Assembly: GCA_021789565.1 (NCBI GenBank)
Contig: JAJYJL010000073.1
Span: 1 to 5,157, forward strand
Reading direction: 5' to 3'
Length of the DNA stretch: 5,157 nucleotides
Source of the DNA: Acidobacteriota bacterium
GTDB taxonomy: Bacteria > Acidobacteriota > Terriglobia > UBA7540
The position numbers and the translations under genes were made by a program. The notes beneath the pieces were generated by a model that was not told the origin of the DNA, ran no database searches, and saw only the letters and a program-made list of their open reading frames with translations. Positions 1-4,952 of this stretch are shown one piece after another; positions within the stretch are counted from its first letter, which is position 1, and each line of letters begins with the position of its first letter.

Positions 1-20
1 GAAATGATGCGTGAGACGCC

Positions 21-126
21 GTCATTCCGAGGGCCGATGCTTTTGATCGGCCCGAGGGACCTGCTTTGTTTTTCGGTCCTCGCGCCAAAAGCAGATTCCT
101 CTCCCGTATTGCGGGACCGGAATGAC
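21..126 (-). repeat. Palindromic MITE/REP-like repeat, copy 1
   Basis: The block is bounded by an inverted pair, GTCATTCCG at 21-29 and CGGAATGAC at 118-126. A shorter inner pair is CTGCTTT (61-67) with AAAGCAG (88-94). Positions 87-106 match 896-915 exactly over 20 nt on the opposite strand, so this is a second copy of the element at 845-1009 in reverse orientation. The outer TTGTTGAAAAA ends seen in copy 2 are not recognisable on the right side here. On the left they may lie outside the window or be degraded. No gene is visible inside. The strand is given relative to copy 2. Confidence 0.75.
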
Positions 127-245
127 GTTAGCATTGTTCAGCGAATTTATAACTCGGGACATTAGCTCCCGGGCACTTTGCCGTTTGAACATTTCGCTGG
201 CCTGAAACCAACGGGCCGTTTGATTCACTGGCGGGGCCAACCGGC

Positions 246-274
246 TTGCCCGGCGCGCGAGGGAGGAATAAACT
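246..274 (+). promoter_or_regulatory. Weak candidate sigma-70 promoter for the exported-protein gene
   Basis: TTGCCC (246-251) and TAAACT (269-274) are separated by 17 nt. The -35 keeps the TTG triplet and the -10 matches four of six consensus bases. A start site near 281 would leave a leader of about 40 nt before the ATG at 320 but almost none before the GTG at 287. The match is modest, and I saw nothing else firm in 127-319. Confidence 0.25.
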
Positions 275-319
275 ATTTTTCGGGAAGTGAGGGAACGCGA
301 ACCGGGAAAGTCGGGGCGA

Positions 320-847
320 ATGAAAATGGCTTTATTCCATCCTAAGACGCGGCGGGAAAATCGCGAGCGGCTGCTGAATCCGTGGCTCATGGCAGTGTGG
401 GTCATCATCACCGTTGCCGCCCTCGCTGCAGCGGGCAGCCTGAGAGCGCAAGCCGCGGCGGGCCCGATCAATGACATCACCGGCGATTATGAATTCCTGC
501 AACCTTATAATACGCTGGCCATTCTGCAGGAAGACCAGATGGTGAAGGGATACATCGACGTGCTCCAGGGAGAATCGGAATCGGACGCCATTTTGAGTTA
601 TCCCATTACGATCGGCGAACGCAAAGGCGACCATCTGGATTTTCGCACGCGGGCCATCCACGAGGTGTACTACCGTTTTTCAGGTACGGCGCAGCGAGGC
701 AAAGGAAAAAACAAGGGCGATCCCGATTACATTGAGCTGGTGGGAGAACTGCAAACCATCCAACATAATTCTGTGACCAACCAGGATAAAGTTGACCGGC
801 AACAGGTGGTTTTCAAGTCCAAGGGAAAAAGGCAACGAGAGCCCTAA
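320..847 (+). CDS. Small exported or membrane-anchored protein of unknown function
   Basis: I do not recognise this protein. From the ATG at 320 it has 175 residues. A basic N-terminus (KTRRENRER) precedes a hydrophobic stretch, WLMAVWVIITVAALAAAG, and then an AQA-type signal peptidase site, so export with cleavage or an N-terminal anchor is likely. The mature part (about 130 residues) alternates hydrophobic and polar residues (YEFLQPYNTLAILQE, KGYIDVLQG, YIELVGELQ), which suggests a beta-rich, perhaps barrel-like fold. It ends in a strongly basic tail, KSKGKRQREP. It has no cysteine and no recognisable catalytic motif. An in-frame GTG at 287 would add 11 residues, but no ribosome-binding site stands at the right distance; ATG 320 has only a weak GGGAAAG upstream. 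The TAA stop (845-847) lies within the terminal repeat of the adjacent mobile element. Coding status is supported by frame length and the signal-like N-terminus; function is unknown. Confidence 0.7.
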   Translation: MKMALFHPKTRRENRERLLNPWLMAVWVIITVAALAAAGSLRAQAAAGPINDITGDYEFLQPYNTLAILQEDQMVKGYIDVLQGESESDAILSYPITIGERKGDHLDFRTRAIHEVYYRFSGTAQRGKGKNKGDPDYIELVGELQTIQHNSVTNQDKVDRQQVVFKSKGKRQREP

Positions 848-1009
848 CAGGTTGTTGAAAAATTGTCCGGAGTCCGTCATTCCGATCCCGCAGCGCGGGA
901 GAGGAATCTGCTTTTGATCGGGTGACTGAAAACAAAGCAGATTCCTCGGGCCGACAAAGAACCTCGCCCCTCGGAATGATGTGAGTGGGACTTTTTCAAC
1001 AAACTGCTA
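845..1009 (+). mobile_element. Non-autonomous MITE-like palindromic element, copy 2
   Basis: The ends are an 18-bp terminal inverted repeat with two mismatches: TAACAGGTTGTTGAAAAA at 845-862 and the reverse complement TAGCAGTTTGTTGAAAAA at 1009-992. Both ends start with TA, consistent with a TA target duplication of the IS630/Tc1 kind, although that assignment is inference. Inside is a nested palindrome: GTCATTCCGA (876-885) faces TCGGAATGAT (971-980), and a perfect 14-bp stem pairs 901-914 with 934-947 around a 19-nt loop. There is no transposase gene, so movement would need one supplied elsewhere. It lies between the exported-protein gene and the dehydrogenase gene and leaves only 67 nt before the latter. 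Confidence 0.75.
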
Positions 1010-1076
1010 AACCGGGCACAGAAAGAAGCCGCCCGGGCTGCTTCATCATTGAGCCGATAGATTTTTCGCCTGCCCT

Positions 1077-1883
1077 ATGCCAGAAAACAGCCGCCAATTC
1101 AAAGGCCGCGTCGCCATCGTCACCGGCGCCGGCTCCGGAATCGGCAAGGCCATTGCCCTGGGTCTCTTGAACGCAGGCGCCCATGTTGCAGGCGTGGGAC
1201 GCCGCGCCGCCACCGCCAATTCCCTCGGTGATTTCCACGAATACGGCGAACAATTCCTCTGGGTCCGTGCCGACGTCTCGCGCGAGGCGCAAGTCAAAAA
1301 CGCCGTGAAGCGTGTGCTTCAAAAGTTTGGCCAGGTCGACTTCCTGGTCAACAATGCCGGCGCTCGCGGACCCACCGCGCCCGTTGAATCGCTCAGCACA
1401 AGTGACTGGCACAAAGTCCTGGAAACCAACCTGACCGGAGCGTTCCTCGTGGCGAGAGAATGCGTGAAGGCGATGGCCCCGCGAAGGCAGGGCCGCATTA
1501 TCAATATTTCTTCCATGGCGGGCCGCGTGGCCTATCCCTTTCGGGCGTCATACTCCGCCTCAAAGTGGGGGCTGATCGGGTTCACGCTGACGCTGGCGCA
1601 GGAAACGGGCCCCCATAACATCCTGGTGAACGCCGTCTGCCCGGGGCCGGTGGAAGGGGCGGCCATGGATGAAGTGATCGAGGCCCGCGCAAAAGCGCTG
1701 CGGCTTCCGGTCAGGAAAATGCGCGAGCAGTTCGTCGGTTCCACGGCGCTGGGCAGGATGGTCACGGCGGAGGATGTGAGCGATACGGTTCTGTTTTTAT
1801 GTTCAGACCGGGCGCGAAGCATCACCGGGCAGGTGATTGACGTGAGCGCCGGATTTGGACTGACACAGAAGCTGGCAAGATAA
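1077..1883 (+). CDS. SDR-family NAD(P)-dependent oxidoreductase
   Basis: This is a classical short-chain dehydrogenase/reductase of 268 residues, the usual family length of about 250 plus a short C-terminal tail. The cofactor motif TGAGSGIG is at 16-23, the adenine-pocket ADVS at 65-68, and NNAG at 92-95. The catalytic tetrad is visible: Asn118 in ETNLTGAF, Ser146 in INISSMAG, Tyr159 and Lys163 in YSASK. The PG turn follows at 189-190. Two arginines after the second strand (R42, R43 in GVGRR) favour NADP(H) over NAD(H), by family rule only. FabG-like motifs place it among 3-oxoacyl-reductase-type SDRs, but the substrate cannot be read from sequence. The reaction would be a reversible alcohol/ketone oxidoreduction in the cytoplasm. 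ATG 1077 is the first start after an in-frame TGA at 1050-1052 and has no clear ribosome-binding site. A carboxymuconolactone-decarboxylase-family gene follows after 53 nt, suggesting co-transcription. Confidence 0.95.
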   Translation: MPENSRQFKGRVAIVTGAGSGIGKAIALGLLNAGAHVAGVGRRAATANSLGDFHEYGEQFLWVRADVSREAQVKNAVKRVLQKFGQVDFLVNNAGARGPTAPVESLSTSDWHKVLETNLTGAFLVARECVKAMAPRRQGRIINISSMAGRVAYPFRASYSASKWGLIGFTLTLAQETGPHNILVNAVCPGPVEGAAMDEVIEARAKALRLPVRKMREQFVGSTALGRMVTAEDVSDTVLFLCSDRARSITGQVIDVSAGFGLTQKLAR

Positions 1884-1921
1884 GAGCCGGGCGAAAAACC
1901 TCCTCGCGCAAAAACCTCCAT

Positions 1922-1929
1922 GGAAAGGA
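1922..1929 (+). promoter_or_regulatory. Ribosome-binding site of the CMD-family gene
   Basis: GGAAAGGA lies 7 nt before the ATG at 1937. It fixes that start and contrasts with the poor signal ahead of the SDR gene. Confidence 0.6.
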
Positions 1930-1936
1930 TATTCGC

Positions 1937-2311
1937 ATGAGCGATAAAGGCCTTGAAATGCTGCACCAGATGCTGGGCAAGGAAAGGGCTGAGGAAGTTC
2001 GCGAAGCATGGTCAAAGCTTTCGCCGGATTTCGCCACGCTGGTCACGGATTTTGTGGCCGGGGAAGTCTGGTCGCGGCCCGGCCTCGAGCTCAAGACGCG
2101 CAGCCTGATTACGGTTGCGGCGCTGGCGGCCCTGGGCCGCCCAAACGCCCTTCGCCTGAATATCGAGATGGCGCTGAACAACGGAGCCACGCGCGCCGAG
2201 GTTCTGGAAACGGTCCTTCACATGGCCGTCTATGCGGGCTTTCCGGCGTGCTGGGATGCGCTGGTGATCGCTGACGAGGTTTTCAAAGGGAAACAGGCGG
2301 GCCGCGACTAG
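1937..2311 (+). CDS. Carboxymuconolactone decarboxylase (CMD/AhpD-like) family protein
   Basis: This all-helical protein has 124 residues, the normal size for a single CMD domain. The family core spans residues 30-117: KTRSLITVAALAALGRPNALRLNIEMALNNGATRAEVLETVLHMAVYAGFPA. Its hallmarks are the LNNGATRAEVLE turn and HMAVYAGFPA with His95. The CxxC pair of peroxidase-type AhpD is absent; the only cysteine is Cys105, just after the GFPA motif. The residue before the second core helix, often His in 4-carboxymuconolactone decarboxylases, is Asn75 here, so true PcaC activity should not be assumed. Family members decarboxylate or isomerise small lactones and keto acids or act in peroxide defence. 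It follows the SDR gene by 53 nt with its own ribosome-binding site. I infer that the two act on one small metabolite, but the pathway is not visible. Family assignment is firm; function is not. Confidence 0.92.
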   Translation: MSDKGLEMLHQMLGKERAEEVREAWSKLSPDFATLVTDFVAGEVWSRPGLELKTRSLITVAALAALGRPNALRLNIEMALNNGATRAEVLETVLHMAVYAGFPACWDALVIADEVFKGKQAGRD

Positions 2312-2314
2312 CAC

Positions 2315-2342
2315 CGATGATTCACCGCGAGAGTAATCATCG
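2315..2342 (+). repeat. Perfect 8-bp stem-loop just after the CMD-family stop
   Basis: CGATGATT (2315-2322) pairs with AATCATCG (2335-2342) around a 12-nt loop, 3 nt after the stop codon at 2309-2311. No T-run follows, so it is not a standard intrinsic terminator. It could protect the 3' end of the SDR-CMD transcript or slow polymerase. Confidence 0.5.
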
Positions 2343-2347
2343 CGAAG

Positions 2348-2368
2348 GGCACGATCTTCAGTCGTGCC
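2348..2368. repeat. GGCACGA/TCGTGCC hairpin
   Basis: Perfect 7-bp stem with loop TCTTCAG. Related hairpins lie at 2479-2498 (degenerate) and 4886-4905, so this is a dispersed short palindromic motif rather than a one-off structure. No T-run lies on either side. Confidence 0.65.
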
Positions 2369-2396
2369 GATGCACGGACCCCCTAAAATATTTCGA

Positions 2397-2408
2397 GGGC
2401 TTCAGCCC
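2397..2408. repeat. Short palindrome GGGCT-TC-AGCCC
   Basis: A 5-bp stem with a 2-nt loop, of the same style as the other members of this intergenic cluster. Alone it would be unremarkable; its place among five similar units gives it weight. Confidence 0.45.
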
Positions 2409-2445
2409 GTGAACGGCTCCGGCGGGTCCATCAGATCTGACGCAG

Positions 2446-2457
2446 CGGCTAAAGCCG
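2446..2457. repeat. Short palindrome CGGCT-AA-AGCCG
   Basis: A 5-bp perfect stem around AA. A perfect 10-bp palindrome, TCAGATCTGA, sits just before it at 2431-2440. GGCTAAAGCC-type units are, to my knowledge, widespread in acidobacterial intergenic DNA. The 4847-4859 unit is a degenerate relative. Confidence 0.5.
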
Positions 2458-2478
2458 AATCAACTATGCCACATCGAC

Positions 2479-2498
2479 GGCACGAGTAAAGTCGCGCC
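2479..2498. repeat. Degenerate GGCACGA...TCGCGCC hairpin
   Basis: GGCACGA (2479-2485) faces TCGCGCC (2492-2498), with one mismatch to a perfect stem. It appears to be a decayed copy of the hairpin at 2348-2368. Confidence 0.5.
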
Positions 2499-2528
2499 CT
2501 CTCGCAAAGGGGCTTTCATAACAAAATC

Positions 2529-2547
2529 CGGCGCTCATAGAGCGCCG
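2529..2547 (-). terminator. Hairpin, probable terminator of the lipoprotein gene
   Basis: CGGCGCTC (2529-2536) pairs perfectly with GAGCGCCG (2540-2547) around a 3-nt loop. Read on the minus strand it starts 33 nt after the lipoprotein stop and is followed by GATTTTGTT, a short interrupted T-run. That fits an intrinsic terminator of modest strength. On the plus strand it is followed by CTACAG, not by Ts, so it would act mainly on minus-strand transcripts. The same motif may be a dispersed repeat that happens to serve this role. Confidence 0.45.
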
Positions 2548-2580
2548 CTACAGTCTGCGCGGCCTTCGGGGTTAAGGAAG

Positions 2581-4560
2581 TTATTGTTTTGGGGCGATGG
2601 CGAACGAAGAGCGGTTGCCCCAGTAGATCTGTGTCCCGTCGGCCGATTCCTGCAGCCCCGTGGCGAGCCACGGTTCCGTGGCGGTCAAAGGCGCCATGTT
2701 GCCGTTCGCATCCACGGTGTAGAGCGCCGTCTTTCCGTTCACGGGATCGGCGAAGGCGACGACGACAGAGCCGTCCGCTTCGTCCTTCCCGATGCGGAAG
2801 GATTGGAGGACGGGCAATGGAGGATTGGCGTTCTTGAAGGGCGCCGTGAGGTCCACCCGTCGGATCTCGGTCATCGTGGTCAGGTTCACGTAAACAAGCA
2901 CCTGGTCATATTGGGAGATCAGGACGGCGGTTCCCTGGAGGGGGCCGGAGTTGAAGACGAGGAGTTGCCAGCCATCGGGAGCCTTCTTTTCTGTTTGCGC
3001 AGTCATACTACCCATGATGGTGAAATCAAAGATGTTCGGTAAGGCAATCGAATTGATCACGTTAAATGAAGGGATAGCGATTGCGCTGAGGACACCAGTG
3101 TTCACGCTCCATACGACTGCCACGAGGTTTCCGCCAAGGTTAGTCAATTGGTAATCCCAAGGAGCATCTTGTGGAGTATTGGCCACCGATTCGTGGATGA
3201 CACTGCCTTGGGTGAGGTTAATGGCGTCGAGATAATCGAGCGTTCCACCCGCGGTGAGCACCGCCCAATCCCCCCCCGCCGCGCCTCCGTGGAGCGCTCC
3301 TGGCGAAGTATCAATCTCCATGACCTTGGTATTTGTGACGGGGTCGAATGCCTCGGTACTCGTACCGGTAAAAAGTACGAGATATCCCGTCACGTCGTCC
3401 ACGGCGATAGCGAGTCCTGTTCCCGGAGTGAATGTGAAGCTCCCGTCGGGAGACCCGTCCGCAATCTTGAATTTGCGCACGGTGCTCGTCGCCGGGTCAA
3501 GCAGAAAGGCGTCCGTCTTGTTGAACGCAACGAGGTTCTGGTCGCCCAGGAACCCCAAGCGCCCGATGTTGGACGTCCCTCCGCCGTGGCCGGTGGCCGG
3601 ATCGCTTGCCGTGAAGTTGAGGAATCCAGGATCCCAAACGGATTGGGCTCCCCCTTGGGAACATTGGAAGCCGAAATCGTTATACCCTATTGCGAAATTC
3701 ACCTGGACCTCGCTCCAGCTGACCAAGGAAACCCCGCAAGTATCTGGCTGGTCGTTCAAGGGGTTGAAGCTTCCGTCCGAGAGGAATCCGCTACCATTGA
3801 CGAAGAAGCTTCCCGCTGCCGGACCGAACAAGAAGAGCGTTCCTAGCGAGCCGTACGGCGCGCTCGTCCCCGTGATCGTGGGCACCGGATAGTTGAGCGT
3901 GACCTGCGCCGAGACCTTGGCTCCGCCGACCGTCGCCGTGCAGGTGAGCGTATCCGCCCACGCGCTCGGCAGGGCCTGCGGCGCCGTGTAGGCCGCCGTG
4001 TAGGTCGTGCCCGACCCGGACACCGGCACGTTCCCGAAGAGGGCGGACGCGCAGGTATTCTGGGCCGTGAGGGCGAAGGACTGCGTCCCCCCGAGGAGCA
4101 CCAGCGCCGAGGACGGCGAGATGCTGTCGGGCGGGATGACCCCCGTCCCCGTGAGCGTCGCTGCCTGCGGGCTGCCGGCCGCGTTGTCCGCGACCGAGAG
4201 CGAGGCCGTGCGGGCCCCTTGCGCCGTCGGTTGGAACATGACGACGATGTTGCAGCTTTTCCCCGCCGCGAGCGACGCCCCGCAAACATTCGACTGCGAG
4301 AAGTCGCTGGCGTTCGTGCCGGTCAGGGTGATCCCCGAGATGCTGAGCGCGGCATTGCCGCTGTTCGCGAGCGTCACCGTCTGCGCCGCGCTCTGCGTGT
4401 CTACGTTCTGGTTGCCGAAGGCGAGCGAGCTCGGCGCGAGCGTTGCCGTGGGAGTTGGGGGCGGGGGAGTGATGGTCCCGCCGCCGCCGCCGCAGGAGAT
4501 AACAAAAAGTGCAGCAGTGACAGAGGCCAGTGCCGCAAGAAGGACCATCGAGGTCTTCAC
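2581..4560 (-). CDS. Surface lipoprotein: choice-of-anchor-D-like domain, Ig/IPT-like domains and beta-propeller
   Basis: A 659-residue lipoprotein. Residues 1-22 form a type II signal peptide with lipobox VISC and lipidated Cys23, followed by a GGGGG and PPPPTPT linker. Residues 40-140 (PSSLAFGNQNVDTQSAAQTVTL...GARTASLSVADNA) match the choice-of-anchor-D/ASH-like beta-sandwich. Residues 145-225 look Ig-like. Residues 226-320 contain FFVNGSGF, typical of IPT/TIG folds. From about 333 to 655, recurring units such as FLLDPATSTVRKF, EAFDPVTNTKVMEI and VLVYVNLTTMTEIRRV indicate a YncE/WD-like beta-propeller. Six non-lipid cysteines pair by domain (93/103, 170/207, 275/300), fitting oxidised extracytoplasmic folding. 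No catalytic motif is seen; a binding or cell-surface role is inference. The GTG start at 4560 gives a Lys in the signal peptide and has AAGGGG 4 nt upstream; the alternative ATG (residue 5) would lose that Lys. It is probably transcribed alone from the promoter at 4668-4696. Confidence 0.93.
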   Translation of the reverse strand: MKTSMVLLAALASVTAALFVISCGGGGGTITPPPPTPTATLAPSSLAFGNQNVDTQSAAQTVTLANSGNAALSISGITLTGTNASDFSQSNVCGASLAAGKSCNIVVMFQPTAQGARTASLSVADNAAGSPQAATLTGTGVIPPDSISPSSALVLLGGTQSFALTAQNTCASALFGNVPVSGSGTTYTAAYTAPQALPSAWADTLTCTATVGGAKVSAQVTLNYPVPTITGTSAPYGSLGTLFLFGPAAGSFFVNGSGFLSDGSFNPLNDQPDTCGVSLVSWSEVQVNFAIGYNDFGFQCSQGGAQSVWDPGFLNFTASDPATGHGGGTSNIGRLGFLGDQNLVAFNKTDAFLLDPATSTVRKFKIADGSPDGSFTFTPGTGLAIAVDDVTGYLVLFTGTSTEAFDPVTNTKVMEIDTSPGALHGGAAGGDWAVLTAGGTLDYLDAINLTQGSVIHESVANTPQDAPWDYQLTNLGGNLVAVVWSVNTGVLSAIAIPSFNVINSIALPNIFDFTIMGSMTAQTEKKAPDGWQLLVFNSGPLQGTAVLISQYDQVLVYVNLTTMTEIRRVDLTAPFKNANPPLPVLQSFRIGKDEADGSVVVAFADPVNGKTALYTVDANGNMAPLTATEPWLATGLQESADGTQIYWGNRSSFAIAPKQ

Positions 4561-4564
4561 GCTT

Positions 4565-4570
4565 CCCCTT
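4565..4570 (-). promoter_or_regulatory. Ribosome-binding site supporting the GTG start of the lipoprotein
   Basis: On the minus strand AAGGGG is followed by AAGC and then the GTG start codon. The spacing is short, but this is the only purine-rich site nearby, and it favours GTG 4560 over the ATG four codons downstream. Confidence 0.5.
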
Positions 4571-4667
4571 CATTTCTGGCCGTGCCGCGCGATGTGCGAG
4601 TGAGCCTCTGCGGCGCGGCCCTCAAGTGCAAATACGTTCTACGCGGCAAATGTGCGGTTACGGTGAC

Positions 4668-4696
4668 TCTATACAGCCTTATCAGGGTCGTGTCAA
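4668..4696 (-). promoter_or_regulatory. Near-consensus sigma-70 promoter of the lipoprotein gene
   Basis: On the minus strand a perfect TTGACA (4696-4691) is followed after exactly 17 nt by TATAGA (4673-4668), which matches four of six -10 bases including the key TA. AT-rich DNA lies upstream around 4711-4735. Transcription would begin near 4661, giving a 5' leader of about 100 nt before the GTG at 4560. I saw no clear riboswitch or operator in that leader. Confidence 0.7.
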
Positions 4697-4840
4697 GTAC
4701 CCTCGAAGGCCATATCTAATTGTGGAATAAAAAGACTTGCCCACTTTCCCCTGCAGGGTGAACCTGATTGCGAATGCGTCTGTCGGCGGAGTCTTGAGGC
4801 ACCATCGAGGTGAGGGGGGGATGAGTCTACTCCTGAAAAG

Positions 4841-4905
4841 CGCTCAGGGGCTAAGGCCCGCGTGGATGGTGGGGGTTTTCTGTTTGGCACGGCTGAAGTC
4901 GTGCC
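4841..4905. repeat. Two-hairpin intergenic repeat unit
   Basis: GGGC-TAAG-GCCC (4848-4859) is followed about 26 nt later by GGCACGGCT-GA-AGTCGTGCC (4886-4905), a 9-bp stem with one G-T style mismatch. The second hairpin shares its arms with the one at 2348-2368. The unit lies between the lipoprotein promoter and the 3' end of the edge gene. The second hairpin is 47 nt after that gene's stop, but no T-run follows on the minus strand. The remaining DNA of the 4561-4952 gap, apart from the promoter and leader, shows nothing else I can support. Confidence 0.6.
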
Positions 4906-4952
4906 CTTTCTCCTTTCGCGGTCCGCACCTGCCCAATCAAAACCAGTCTGGC

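Noticed and set aside
141..160. Promoter around TATAAC at 148-153
   Set aside because: The -10-like hexamer has no acceptable -35 element at 16-18 nt upstream.
22..480. 152-codon open frame on the minus strand
   Set aside because: It runs through the palindromic repeat and antisense to the signal-peptide part of the exported-protein gene. Its product is low-complexity Arg/Ser/Ala-rich with no domain pattern.
996..1412. Minus-strand open frame opposite the SDR gene
   Set aside because: It is antisense to unmistakable SDR cofactor and NNAG motifs and starts within the mobile element; it is a shadow of GC-rich codons.
2315..2368. Intrinsic terminator for the SDR-CMD operon
   Set aside because: Both hairpins are well formed, but neither is followed by a T-run, so I list them as hairpins or repeats only.
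2312..2580. CRISPR array or tandem repeat array
   Set aside because: The units are individual palindromes of differing sequence with irregular spacing; there is no constant repeat with regular spacers.
3791..4573. 260-codon minus-strand frame overlapping the lipoprotein N-terminus, with an ATG at 4573
   Set aside because: It is a frame-shifted reading of the same DNA, rich in His, Arg and Gly, and destroys the lipobox and beta-domain motifs of the in-frame lipoprotein.
4007..4603. 198-codon plus-strand frame opposite the lipoprotein N-terminus
   Set aside because: It is antisense to the choice-of-anchor-D-like domain and has no start signal; long antisense frames are expected in GC-rich coding DNA.
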